This document shows, one piece after another, positions 1 to 12,325 of a stretch of DNA of 64,000 nt. The stretch is from Isoetes taiwanensis (taxonomy: Eukaryota; Streptophyta; Lycopodiopsida; Isoetales; Isoetaceae): positions 126,001-190,000 of the forward strand of contig JAJEKV010000145.1 of NCBI GenBank assembly GCA_021234155.1, written 5' to 3'. Each line of letters begins with the position of its first letter. Position 1 is the first letter of the stretch. The notes below the pieces were generated by a model. That model did no database searches. It saw only the letters and a list, made by a program, of their open reading frames with translations, and had not been told where the DNA came from. The translations under genes and the position numbers were made by a program.

Positions 1-1032
1 TAATATCCATTGCACATGCATATTTTTGTTCCTGTGCATTTAGACTTTTATGATGTTAGTATGCAGTCTCTCTCAGATACCGGTCTGTTGTCCTAGGCTG
101 CACCTATATCCATAAGATCATCTGCTGCTCTAATGCATGGAATAAATTACTAATCGTATATTTCTATTCAGCCATGATGGCTTAAGCTAAACTTGCCTGA
201 AACTAGTCCCAAAACTTTCTGTGATTTAGCTAAACTCTTCAAATTTTCCCTCTCATACTTTCTAGCGTTTAGCTAAACTAATCCAAAATTCATCCCAAAA
301 AATTCTGAGATGCGGGCACAGAAAACTTCAAACTAAAATTATTATACTTTTTCTCAATTGTTTCCATTTACTTTAGTCATTTCTTGTGTGGAAACATGCT
401 AATAAAATGCCAACTAGCTAAGTTTAGGCCTCAAATTATTCCATGGATGTTAGGTTAGAAATATTAATCATATATTTTCTTATTAGTTAGAATTATTTTA
501 GCTAAACTAGCCCGAAACTCATTCCAATATTTTCTATGGCTTAGCTAAACGTTACAAATTTCCACACTCTTACTTTCTAGCATTTGGCTATTTAAAGCGC
601 TCAAAGGTTGGGGTAGGCGCGAAAAAAGTTAAACTACAATTATTATTTTTTCCATTTACTTTAGCCAACATTTTTTGAAAATGTCCTAAAAAATCGCCAA
701 ATTGCTAAATTTGGTCCTTAAATTATTCCATGCTCTAATGAGAATCTATTCAGATCACATATTTACCTCATCAATGCATAGATTAGGTACATAATGTATC
801 ATCATTTGCTTGCTAATGAGTTTCCACAAAAATTAATAGATAAGCCAGCGAAGAATTACTCTTGACCAACGAATATGTAGCAAAATAACAGGAGGTCCCA
901 GGGGGATTTGATATAGATATAATTTCTGAAACTATAGACCATATTCCTAAAATAATTCAACGGGTTGTCATAAAAAAAACATTGATTTAAGATAAAAGAT
1001 AATCACATTAGCTCGCTGGTTAGATTGGTATT
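1..1032. repeat. Left copy (A) of a duplicated segment
   Basis: The first ~135 bases and the stretch 741-1032 match 7870-8272 nearly base for base, with scattered substitutions. The match breaks at about 1032 (…ttagattggt), where copy B continues into a tRNA-like SINE sequence. The same start (taatatccattgcacatgc) recurs at 1966, so the second copy begins directly downstream and this is a tandem duplication. The left end lies outside the window. No coding capacity is recognised. Copy A differs mainly by a 597 bp MITE insertion. Confidence 0.85.
136..732. mobile_element. hAT-like non-autonomous element (MITE), internally dimeric
   Basis: This 597 bp insertion is absent from the matching sequence at about 7988, which serves as an empty site. 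It is flanked by the 8 bp duplication CTCTAATG (128-135 and 733-740). Its ends are inverted repeats, CATGGAATAAATT and AATTATTCCATG. An 8 bp TSD with CA-initial ends is typical of hAT transposons. The inside is two related ~300 bp halves meeting at a CCATGG junction near 441-446. Each half has TTTAGCTAAAC motifs, a 'ccatttacttta' block and a final 'tcaaattattccatg'-like end. It has no ORF and needs a transposase in trans. Superfamily assignment is inferred from ends and TSD only. Confidence 0.85.
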
Positions 1033-1968
1033 GGGTTGTTGAACTTTAAATGCTATGGTGGCTTAGGGACTCATGAATCTCAGGAGCAAGTTTTCTTAAA
1101 GCATCATATTTTTTTGTTCTCCAAAGGCTATCCAGGAGCAGGTAAATTTTAAGACCCTAAATCGTCTTCATCTTATCTATTTATGTATTGTACAGAAGCT
1201 TGCCGACTTCTATTTTCCTCTCGCTTACATTTGAAGAAGCTTGAGGTTTTTATTTGCTGGAAAAAGAGCTCGGGTCATTCATTTGAAGCAGAGCATTGAA
1301 CTAGAGCAATTGAAGCACGTGAGTATAGTAGGCTTAGGCCCTTGGATTCTTTCCAATTTTTTGCGTTTCCTTGCTTGATATCTGTATATCCAATCTGGCC
1401 CACATTTATTAAGTGTGACTTCTGAGGTCATTTATCTTGTAGACATGCTTTAGGGCCATTCATTTAATGAGAAGATTGGTGCTTTACTTCTACTGCATTG
1501 TTGGCCATTACAGATCCATGTTGCTTCAGGAATACTGCTATTGAATATATTCGGCTTTGGTATGAACTGCAGCTCTATAATGTACTTCATATAAAACATG
1601 TTTTATCCATACCTTGCCTTGGTATATGTTGATCCAGAGTATAGAGTTTAAATGGGAGATGAATAATGTTAAGCACAAAATGCAAATAAAAATGGCAGAT
1701 TTTGAGTCGTAATGCATTTTATTTCCAAAAGTTGTTCCTTCTTTGCGAGATTTTAGCAATATCTTAGTAAAGGATCTTAAGAGACAAGTTCTAAGATTGA
1801 AATTCACTTCTTTCTTGCATCATTTTTGTGGCATTGCTTAATTGTTATGTTAATTGCAAATTTGCCAAAGAGCAACCATGGATTCTCATCACGGTGTCTC
1901 GAGTTTGACAACCACTGCACATGGCATGATGGAAATGCCTCGACATCGGCCACCGCGTGATCTTTAAT
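1033..1968. other. Non-coding spacer between the duplicated copies
   Basis: AT-rich sequence with no recognisable gene. Only short chance ORFs occur, including a 29-codon one starting at 1878. It is not present after copy B, so the two copies of the duplication differ in how far they extend rightward. Confidence 0.5.
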
Positions 1969-2099
1969 ATCCATTGCACATGCTTTTTTTTTTTTTGAAG
2001 CGGTCGGCCAATATATTAAAAGAGTGGTAATGTTACAAAGCAAGTGAGGAGGAAGGAGAACTGCCCTAAAGAGACAGCGATACCTTGACACTCCACAAT

Positions 2100-5000
2100 A
2101 AACTCACAGAAAAACTGCAACTCTACTGTTGTACAAACCGATCATCACCATCTACAACACCCAAGAAGTCCCGCCAAATGGCAAACTTCCGCTCTACTAA
2201 TCCCGAACACCGTAAAGCTTTGAAATAGCTTGTACCTAAGTCGAGGAATCGAGAGGTCGCAGTCCGGGCCGAACCCCCGAAGATCCACAACCGCCGCCAC
2301 TTCCAAATCAGCCACACCAACCAAGCCACGCATACAGATGCAAAGGCTTGTTGCCGCAAGAGCGCCAAGCACCGTGATACACATGAAGCGGAGAATCTGG
2401 CGGCTAGTCAATCTCACCTGAAACAGAGCCCTAACCCAAGCCCCGTGCAACCGCAGTGAGGGCATAAAACCGCATAATGCCCACAGTCTCACGATGAAGG
2501 CCACAACAAGGGCGAGAGGGCTCACACCGCCTAAACCGACTCACAAGGGCATTCACCCCGACATTGATTGCACCACCGGCCACGTGTAAGCACCCTAACC
2601 TTCGGTGGGGGAAGTGAGCTCCATGTCCACGCCCAAACCGAAATACCATCGAGAACCCTAAGTCGCAGAGACCAGTTGCCAAAGGGGCAAGTGGTCATGA
2701 ATAGCCAAAGACCCGCAGAATAACAAGACCGCATAAAACAAGAAGACACAACATCCTGATGAACCTTCCAAAACCCGCACCCACCACGCCATCCTCGAGG
2801 GACTATAGGTATGTGTAGCGGAATACCCCCGCCACTTGTTCCCGTGATAGCCCGGCCACTGCCCCAAAAGCCAGCTCGAAAAGAAGTCCCACAAAGCTAG
2901 CTTACCCCCAATACCAATCCTCCAAGGTGAGCACAGCAGCTCGCCCAACGGGCCCGTGGTTCGAGCATGCACGGTGGCGCCCAAGGGCAAGTGCCTAGGG
3001 GTAGAGGAACCTACAAGAAAGGAGAAGAGTGGTGATAAACCGAGGCATAATCTAGCTGGAAGAGCACACGCATCCGATCCCAAGCCCGCAACACCCCCGG
3101 AGAGAAAAGGGATGCATGTGGGAAAGGCCTGAGACCATACAACAAAGGCTGCCCGAAAGCAACTCCACATGCACTGACGGCTTCCCACACGCCACATAAT
3201 GGCGAAGAGATCGCAACAACAAATGGGCCAAGATCGAGAAGATACTCCATCCCCGTAATGCTCCAAACAAACTTGGAGACCAATGCCTTACTATGCAAGG
3301 CCAAATCCGAATGGCCAAGCCCCCATCCTCCCCGGGCGAGACACTTCCACCAAGCCACTTTAACAACCGCCCTTCATCATCCCCCCCCACACAAAATTTC
3401 AACAATCTTATCAAAAGCCCAGTATCTTACCCTCGTGAGCTAACATCGCAGATGTCAGATACACATGAGTGCTACAAAGCAATCGGGACTTGGCAATAGT
3501 GATCCTACCGCCATGGACAACTTGCTACCCTTCCACCAATTGAGGTGTTTCCGCCCCCTCGCAAAATCTCATCCCACACCCTCCCCATGGAAACATCCCC
3601 CAAAGGGAATACCCAACAAATTTAGTACACACATTACCCGAAGCACCTTCCAAGGAATAGAGCCAAACAAGGGGAGGCGGAGTCACTGGGCCCATAATGT
3701 GGAGCATTTACCCCAATTCAGAAGAATGCCCGAGGCCAAAAAAGAAAGTATCCAGCAAAAACCTTCACATTCCGCAAATTCTCTCTTCCGCCACCAAGAA
3801 GAGGAAAGTGTCATCGGCGAATCGTTAATAATCATGGCTACCATCCCGCATCCAAGCCCATCCACCACCCCCTCCTCCACCGCAGCCAAAAACAATCGAG
3901 AAAGGCCTCCGCCACAATCGTAAACAAAAACGCGGCCAAAGGGCACCCACGACGCAACCCCTCTCGCCAAGGAGAAAAAAGCGGAGGGTTCACCCGGCAC
4001 ACCACCGTAGCCCGTGGCTGACCTATTCAAATTTCATGATTGTCTTCAGAAAGCGTGGACCCACATTAACGCTAACATCATGGCAAACAAGAACTCCCCA
4101 ACGGACACTATCGTAAGCTTTGACAAAGTCAAGCTTAAGATAGGCAATGCCTTGACCCTGTCCAATAAAGGCCCTCATAAGTCAGCGGCAACATTAGTCA
4201 AAATGTTCCTCCCGTGAACAAACCCAGCATCGTGACCTTACTAATGGAAGAAGTCAACACCGCTTCAACTTCTCTGCCAGGGCTTTCACAATAATCTTAT
4301 ACACAGAGGACAACAAAGAGATAGGCCTCCAATCATTAATAGTACAATGCTGCTTAACTTAGGAATCAAGGAAATGCATGCGATATTCAAGATCCTATCC
4401 ATTTGAGAAGACCGGCAAAGAACTCAAGATACACCCCGTACACGGACTCACCAGCCCACTCCCAATAAGTCCAAAAGAACTCCATAGGGATGCCATCCAG
4501 CCTAGGACATTTATCCTTGGCCATGCATATATATGCCTCCGCTAAATCGCCTCTCGAGAGCTCCTCGCCCAAGCTCACCTGGTGAGGCAGAATAGATGGC
4601 TTAATGTTTCCAAAACAAGCTCCTTCCCCGATCTCCCTGCGCCATAGGGAAGAGGCGCCAGGCGAAAACCCGAGAAATGAGCATGCACATACCTCTGCAA
4701 ATCAGTGGGATCCTCCAAAGTTCGGCCATCGTGCAAAGCAAGGGACGCCATAGATGCGTGTGATATCGCCGCCGCCTTAGCCGCTCAAGAACACCGACGA
4801 ACTTGTGTCCCCCTCCTTCAACCCGTAAGGGCCTTCACACGCCAGCCTCCCTCGCACTTTAACCTGCTCCCAGAGCAACAATACACAAAGAACACCGCGC
4901 ATTCTCCCTAATGCCATCGGCAAGGTTGGCGCCTTCAATCTTCTCCAACTCTTGATAGAGACCATGCAACTCCCGCCACCCCGGGCCTACCAAAGATCTT

Positions 5001-5800
5001 AGCAAAACGCTTCACCCCGCCAACGCAGTCACCATACCGCATATACCCTTCCGTGAGATGAAAAGGTATCAAGCCACAACTCCCCAAGATCAAGGTCGAA
5101 ATCCGCGATCGCCCGAAGCCGGGTTCAAAACGGAACACCGCCCTAGAGGGCCAAGAGGCAACCGCAACTCCGACCGGACACAATTTGAGGGTAATGATCA
5201 GAAATGGAGGTAGACGAATATTACTCCTACAAGAAGAGGGCACACCATCCAAAGGCGCATGGGAAGCATAGCACCGGCCATGCCTAGCATACGCCCGCCC
5301 GCACTAATCAGAGGGTGAAAGACAAGTCCCTGTGGACCTCAACCAAGGCCAAATCCTCAGAACAAATGAGACCATCGGTCCCTCTCAAACCCATGCACAA
5401 CCCGGGTTCCAACCGAGTGATCCTCTACTGCTTCTACCATATTGAAGTCCCCTAACAAGAACTAAGCGAATTTGCAACCCACCAAGGGCTCGCAATCATT
5501 CCTGACTGTGGCCCATAAAGCACCCCGACTGAGAAGGCTGATTAGGGGCATAAACATTAACAATCCCCCACTCTTGCCCTCCCTCCAACCACTTAATTAT
5601 TGCCCACCGACCAAACCTGTCTGCTGCAGAGTACGTGACCTGCACATCCATCCTCCAAGCAATAAGAGTACCCCCCCCACTAGTCCGCCCGGAAAGAAGA
5701 AGCAATAGAGACAACCTGCCACCACCAACCATATTCATGAGCTGGACATATCACCCCGTGACACTTATGCTCCTGAATGCAAACAATATCAACACGCAAC
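2100..5800 (-). pseudogene. LINE ORF2 relic (AP-endonuclease and reverse transcriptase)
   Basis: This is the remnant of the protein that nicks target DNA and copies the LINE RNA. On the minus strand at 5496-5738 the peptide includes GGGTLIAWRMDVQ and, downstream, WGIVNVYAPN, the endonuclease/exonuclease/phosphatase-fold signature of plant L1 ORF2. At 4387-4578 AEAYICMAKDKCPRLDGIP followed by MEFFWTYWE matches the start of the L1 RT domain, where a lysine/proline-aspartate-glycine block precedes the palm. The catalytic F/YADD motif was not found in frame. The reading frame is broken in many places and no single ORF exceeds about 200 codons. Assignment to L1-like LINE is firm; the limits are approximate. 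Confidence 0.75.
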
Positions 5801-6399
5801 TACCGGCGTGCCAAGGAAACACAGGCCCTCTTACTACTAGAGGACCGCATCCCCCGCACATTCCAACTAAGGATCGACCTATTCATCCCGGAGGAGAAGT
5901 GTCCAGCCCCACATGCCTACCCACCAGGCCATCAGCCCACTCCATAGAGTCATCATCTAGAGCCAGAGGATTAATCACAACAATGTGACCCATACCGCTC
6001 TATGTGACATTCCATTTCCAACACGTGTTGGAAGTCCCCGTGCACCTCCATAGAGTCATGGGCCAAGTCTCTCTAGTCTCTACCTCCAACCGGGGCTGCT
6101 CCGTACCACCTCATGCTCGGACATACCGCTTCGGACATCCCCAGGATTACCAGCCCTCCCCACAGCCCTCGCCCCTCGACCTAGCCATAACCAAATCATC
6201 CGAGCCTCCCCTCGAAAGCCACCACGCCCCTAGCCCCCGGCCATCCAATGGGCAGCAAAGCAGCAAGCCCCGCCTGCCTCGTCCCCATACCACCTCTCCC
6301 AACCACACCACCTCATCCAACTCCACTCACCGCACCCTCGAGTCCTCCTCACTGTTGCCTCAAGAATGAGGAATCCGGGGCCCCGTGATAAGCACCAAG

Positions 6400-7850
6400 A
6401 ACCCCTACCACATCACCAAAGACCAAAGTGGGATCATCACCGTGGTCGATGGTAGCACAATAGATGGAAACATCCGCCGGATCTCAGAGCCATTCAAAAG
6501 CTTCAATCGAATAGAAAATGCCAGGGGACCACTACGCGACCGGAAGAGAAGTGGACACAGCCGCAGCGTGCAGGCGAGCAACACGATCTTGGGGCCTCGC
6601 ACAATAGAATGAACCAAATATACGCCCAGGCCATTAGCCATAGAAACCAAGAAATCGTGCACCATCGATCAGCGGAAGATCCCGGAATCCGAAACCAACA
6701 CGATTTTAACCAATTTGTCAAAAGAACTGGTGGACATTGCCGGGAGTATAATAATCGATACAACACATAAGATTCACCCAAAGTATCCACCCCGACTAAC
6801 CGATTGTCGCGACGGAAGACTCAACCGCAAACATAATTATGAAGAAATTATTTGGTAGGAATTTCAGACCGACACTGGCAAACCAATCCACCTCGGATGT
6901 CCCAAGAAGCCAAGAGCTAAACCTCCTCATGTCCAATATGTAACCCGTGAAGTAGCCCAATACCGCAAATGAAACTAGATTCTCAATGGTCCGAACATGT
7001 CCGTATGATCAATATTTATCCATGGAGTCTCCGAAGAGTCAGCCTGCAGTCAACAGAGTGATGATCCTCCACAAATTCCCCGAGCCTCTTGAACACCTGG
7101 GCAAATCCTACACTCCCAGCCTAGGCTTTAATCCAATCTGAAAACCCCGCCGAAAGTGATGCGAAAGCAACAAGAAGCACATTACTCGCCCAGTCGGGCA
7201 AGACAGAAGTTGGGGTCGGCCACCGGGCACCCCCGAGAGGTATCCAGGGGCACCCCAGAGGCACATCGACTACATGCACCCTAGAAGAGGCGCGATCACC
7301 AAAAAGTGATCCCTTCCTGCACACGAGGGGAAAGAGGGCATCACAGATCCGGTTCCAAAGGGGCATGCTTGATGGAATCAAGACCTGAGTCTCCAAAACA
7401 CACCCATCGGGGTCTCCAATTATATTGGGAGGAAGAGCAATCCACATACCTCTCAACCCAAGGGGATTCCAAGAGCTCCCCATCTCTCGCCACCAACCGC
7501 ATGCCACTTCCTACAACTGCGGTGCCTCTTCATGCATGCCGAGACCAAGGCCTTTCCCTTTGCACGGAGGATTCTTCCTCCTCGCCATCTCCCTTGGCTT
7601 GACTCCAAGCCATGAGGCTCAATCGATCCCCCATCACCACCTCGGCAGGAGCCATGACGTCCGGACCAGTCCAAAATTAGCCGCTTGCGCAACAAGCCAC
7701 ATGCAAAACATCCGATTCTATACACCTCCGAAAAGAGCTCGAAGCAAGCTTTCCAAGAGCCCAAGTGGCTTAAAATCTGACACGGATAAGAGAGATATCG
7801 CCATCAAAGTTTCGGGCGAACCCTGACCGCCCAATTCGACCGCCTTTCAT
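6400..7850 (-). pseudogene. LINE ORF1 region relic
   Basis: The 5' third of the LINE should encode ORF1, an RNA-binding protein with a zinc knuckle in plant L1 elements. Minus-strand peptides at 7453-7764 include GCFACGLLRKR, a possible zinc-knuckle remnant. The peptide at 7121-7507 is proline- and tryptophan-rich like the ORF1 linker. No continuous frame survives. The identity rests mainly on position between the LINE 5' end and ORF2. Confidence 0.45.
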
Positions 7851-7854
7851 CTCC

Positions 7855-8272
7855 ATCCACTGCACATGCATATTTTTGCCCTGTGCATTTAGACTTTTAT
7901 GATGTTAGTATGCAGTCTCTCTCAGATACTGGTCTGTTGTCCTAGGCTACACCTATATCCATAAGATCATCTGCTGCTCTAATGAGAATCTATTCAGATC
8001 ACATATTTACCTCATCAATGCATAGATTAGGTACATAATGTATCATCATTTGCTTGCCAATGAGTTTGCACAGAAATTAATAGATAAGCCAGCGAAGAAT
8101 TACTCTTGACCAACGAATATGTAGCAAAATAACAGGGGGTCCAAGGGGGATTTGATATAGATATAATTTTTGAAACTATAGACCATATCTCTAAAATAAT
8201 TCAATGGGTTGTTATAAAAAAAAACATTGACTTAAGATAAAAGATAATCATGTTAGCTCACTGGTTAGATTG
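7855..8272. repeat. Right copy (B) of the duplicated segment
   Basis: This continues the copy that begins at 1966 and is split by the LINE. It aligns with 15-135 and 741-1032 without the MITE, so it gives the empty site for that MITE. It ends where a tRNA-like sequence continues (8253 onward). Confidence 0.85.
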
Positions 8273-8400
8273 GTTAAAGTAGTCTTATTAGGACATTGAG
8301 TTATTTTGGTAGAGGTTCGAGCCCCCGTACTTCATATTCTAAAACCTTAAGCGAAGCCATATAGAGGCTTGATATACCATAAAAACTTTAGGCAAACTCG
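8245..8400 (+). mobile_element. tRNA-derived SINE-like sequence
   Basis: TTAGCTCACTGGTTAGATTGG at about 8253 fits a Pol III A box (TRGCNNANNNGG). GAGGTTCGAGCCCCCG at about 8310 fits a B box (GGTTCGANNCC). The spacing of about 56 bases is longer than in a real tRNA and no cloverleaf is apparent, which suggests a tRNA-related SINE head. Copy A of the duplication carries only the A-box part (about 1012-1032). The 3' end is not defined. Confidence 0.5.
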
Positions 8401-11400
8401 TATTTGACATCTCAAAATCAGTCATAAATCAACATAAATGGAAGGAGAGGTTCCTAGAGGCTCCAGCATACGGTCTGGGCCGTAGGATCAACGGATCCGA
8501 TGGTTGTGATAGTCCAGGTGCACCAACAACAACAACAGAAGAAAAGATAAGCATACACTCATCTTTGAAGATACATTTTTTCTTTATTGTTTCTTCAATT
8601 GTTGTATTGATCAAAACCAGCTTAGATCAGTCGCTTTGCATGATCTCTTTGTGGCTTTGCATGATCGCCTTTCTTGGTGTCAAAATCTCACAAGCAAGCA
8701 AGGTAAGTAGTTAATTTTGCTTCTGATATTTCCTTTCGAAGAACTGATGGAATAGGCAGTTGGATTCAGAAGCATAAGAATTTTAAGTTTCACGGTACTA
8801 CTGTATTTGATGTTTAAAAATTTATGTACGATGTTTGAAGCGTTGCTTATAACATCTCACTGTATTACTGCTTGCAGGTATTTTTGCAAATGAACAATGT
8901 ATTCAAGTTGCTAAGTGATGGAAGAACAATATATAGGAGGGATGCATTGTTACTGTTGCAATATAAGGCCCTTGCATATGGTAAATGTAATCTTGTGATG
9001 TTCCTTCATTTTATATCAAAAAGTTTCATCTTTCGCTGAAGCTTTGACATCGCAAAGGTATGCAAACACCATGTGTACTTGGGCTTAGATTTATGTTCCT
9101 TATTCAATTTCTTCTACAGTAGACGTTAAGGATACATTAGTAAAAATTGGTTTGTACCCTTTCCTTGCTATGGGTTTATTGATGGACCAACACAAGATTT
9201 CACAGTATGAAGGCAATTAAGCAAGTGATCGTATCAAAGCCACTATTGACTCATCTTCCATATGTTATATTAGAGAAAAATATGAGATAATCTTTTTTGC
9301 TAAAGGGCTTGCATGCATCAAATTCCATCATACATGTAGCAGGGGATGTGTATTGTTAACCACCACTGGTGTTACTTTGTTTGATGGAATTGCACTTTCA
9401 TTGTATTTTTTTGCAGAATATTTATAGGGTTATCATTAATTGAAGGACTTTATGAGACGAGAATGCAAAGAAATATCATCTGCAAGGGCTAATTCTAGCA
9501 GGCATTAGCCTACTTTTTGAACATTGTAATAGAAATAAGAAAACTAACCACATAGTTTCCCTCTTTAACTCTTCAAGATGGCTGGAAAGTTTAATAGGCA
9601 TTTCAATCTTTTTTGTATCTCCTCCTTTGAAGCAGCTCTAAACTTATTTCTGTGACATGTTAAGTAATCTCCCTAGCAGCTTCTTGGGATATCATGTAAA
9701 AGGCTGATGCACGCTATGTACTCACTTGCGTATCTCTCCTGCAACAAACACAAGAAAGAAAGGAACTTGAGAAGGAATATGCAGTTAAAAGTTCAAGTTG
9801 AGACATAGAGGTTTGCACTTGAAGGTCCTTCTTTGCCCCTCAATTTTGAATATGGATTGGTATGTATTGACTTTTACAAGGTGTTGCTCATGGTTGAAGA
9901 TATTAGTCTATAAGCCTATCTGCCAAAAGGTCCTCAACAAGGTACAACTTGTGACACCAAACCTATGCCTATATTGTTATACTAATCATGTTGCTTACAA
10001 AAATCGCAAAAAACTCACTGTTATGCACGAAAATTTCATATGTGGATGTAGAGTACATCAGGCACATCACATGGAGAATGTCACTATCAAGGTTGTAGAT
10101 TGACTGATGTAATCAAGTAAAGGTTATTCGTCACCATTTTATTTAATGTTGTGCCACCTATAGAGTCAATATTTCTCCTGCATTTTTCAAACTCAAGTTG
10201 AAGTTGTGTTTTAAATGCAAGTCGAAGTTGTGTTTCTTACTAGGTGGTCAATAGTGGAACTCATACTTGTGACTGACTAAACATGATACATATATGGATG
10301 GCATTAGACTTTGAAAAAGGAAATACCATTTAGCTATACTTCTATTCATTCAAACAAAATTCTCATGAGCAACATATTAATTATGATCAAACATGGGGTA
10401 TACACATTAGATTGCCTTCATATGTACGCTTGAAAGAAATGATGTATATCCCTTATACATGGGTTTTAAGTTGAAGGAATTAAGATTTAGGGTAATTATT
10501 GGATGGCACTGGTTTAGGGTCTAGGGATCAGAGCTAAAGGGTTTAAAGCATAGGACTTTGTGATTTTAGGCTTAAACTTCATGGTTTAACACTAGAGTCG
10601 TCACATGATGAACCAGAAAAGGTGCATTTGCACTGTTTGCTTTAAAATTCATATAAAATCAAAGGTTCAATAATCAGTCAAACCCTTCTTATATGTTAAT
10701 ATATAGCAGTCACATTGCATGGGAAAAATACCTAAAAATCTATTGGTCCCCATTCATGAGAGTTACACTTAGGTAAACCCAAGGGGGTCAAGTCTGTTTC
10801 GCTACATGTTTAGATAAAGTAAAACTGTCTCGGTAAGACAATTTTTATGATTTTTTTCATTATTTTTATATTTTTCTACACGAGTTAGAGAGTAAGACAC
10901 AAAAACTCGCACCTCAATCCGGGGTCCGAGAAGGAGATAGGGTTGTTTGAACATGACGGGTCAAAATCGCCGCTTGTCTTCGTGAACCAATAATCGTTTC
11001 CGAAAGTCGTTCCCAAATCAAATCTCCAACTTTTGTAGGAAAATGAATTTTGACCCAAAATTTTGAATATAAGTATTAGACAACTTGCTTTACCTAAGAA
11101 AAATGTCCATTAGCCTTGATGACGAGGTTTTGATTTTCTTTTATTTTTTCAATTACAAGTGAATGATAACTTATGTCTATATAGGAGTAAAATGATTCAA
11201 AGTCATCCATAAAAAAATCACATTATGAAAGGTTACCACGATATGGAATCACCCCAAAACAAACACGTAAAAAAAAATGCATATAGCGTTTGTTTTCAAG
11301 AAATCAAGAAAGGTTCGTATTACACGAGACCATTACCGTCCACCTTCTTTTTTAAAATTAAGAACTCCCTCACGTTAATCAATTTCGGTTTCAATTCGCG

Positions 11401-12004
11401 GGATATAAGCACCTCATGAGCTACTCTATTCATTAAAAATAATCAATGCTCCCCGATCTTGAAGTTTAGCATAAACTTTCTAGTGTTCATTCCAAGTTAT
11501 CTGTTAGAGTATCGCGTTCCATGGATTTCATAAACCTATGTATTGAATGGTGAACTCAAAACTTGTATTTTTTATCTTCTCAAGTTATGGAAGCAATGCA
11601 AAAGAATGAAAAACAAATATAAAAAGCTAGAACTATGAAAAATAAAGATAGATCTATGTCATTTCCCATAACCCGATTGGGTTCCGTGGACGTTAAAATT
11701 TTCTTCCTTCCTTCCTTCCATTGCTGGTCCACATGGCTTATGATCATTCAAGAAGCCAGAACATCCTCATCTTAATTAGTTGGTTGCTAGAATTGCATTA
11801 TTTAATGGTAAAGTTGAAGCACAAGCAAACTGAACCTATATGAATCTCCACTCACCCTTCCAAAAATTATGTTAGAGAAGGTAGAAAATCGCCATATCAT
11901 TGTATAAGTGACAAATGAACAATAAATAAAATTGGTAATCATAATTAGAGAGATTTAATTCTATACCCAATTCGTTAATTGTGGACCATAATGGTCCATG
12001 CCCA
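8401..12004. other. Gene-poor intergenic DNA
   Basis: AT-rich sequence with only short chance ORFs (for example at 9798-10103 and 11225-11419) that match no family I recognise. There are short GC-richer patches at 10740-11060 but no terminal repeats, PBS or coding motifs were seen. Confidence 0.5.
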
Positions 12005-12008
12005 TTAA

Positions 12009-12325
12009 ATCCCCCTTCAAACCCCCTTTGGTTTGGGTGCATATTCACACGGGGGGTGACTCCGGGCAACGAGAGCTGTTGGATAGGCATATTCACCCCT
12101 TATTCCTTAATCTACACCGTACACAAAGTTCCTCGTTTGTGGGGTATGGAAGTATGGAATTTGCTATACTGTATAACAAGATTTGCAAAATACTATAAGA
12201 TTTGAGGTAATATACTATATGGTGTTGATTTTGTACGTGCAAAACATAATTATAGGGGCTCTCAATTTGCCCTCGTCACCCCCGTGTGAATATGCACCCA
12301 AACCAAAGGGGGTTTGAAGGGGGAT
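12009..12325. mobile_element. MITE with ~55 bp near-perfect terminal inverted repeats
   Basis: The left end, starting ATCCCCCTTCAAACCCCC, and the right end, ending GGGGGTTTGAAGGGGGAT, are inverted copies over about 55 bases with a single one-base indel in a G run. Both ends abut TTAA (12005-12008 and 12326-12329), which may be the target duplication. Because TTAA is palindromic, it could equally be TIR sequence with a TTA or TA target. The 317 bp element has no ORF. The TIRs could fold into a long hairpin. A piggyBac-like or Tourist/Harbinger-like origin cannot be separated by eye. Confidence 0.8.

Larger units (their letters stand above)
1984..7854 (-). mobile_element. Full-length but decayed L1-type LINE retrotransposon
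   Basis: A 5.87 kb insertion lies on the minus strand. Its 3' end is marked by a T13 tract at 1984-1996, the complement of a poly(A) tail. Target-site duplications of 15 bp, with one mismatch, flank it: atccattgcacatgc at 1969-1983 and atccactgcacatgc at 7855-7869. Endonuclease-like and reverse-transcriptase-like peptides are found in the expected order (endonuclease nearer the 5' end at 5.5-5.7 kb, RT at 4.4-4.6 kb). The region is much more GC-rich than its flanks and full of frameshifts, so this copy is dead. It interrupts copy B of the duplicated segment and therefore inserted after that duplication. Confidence 0.88.

Noticed and set aside
2145-3266. Several long minus-strand ORFs read as separate genes
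   Set aside because: They lie within the LINE in overlapping frames and are fragments or shadows of ORF2.
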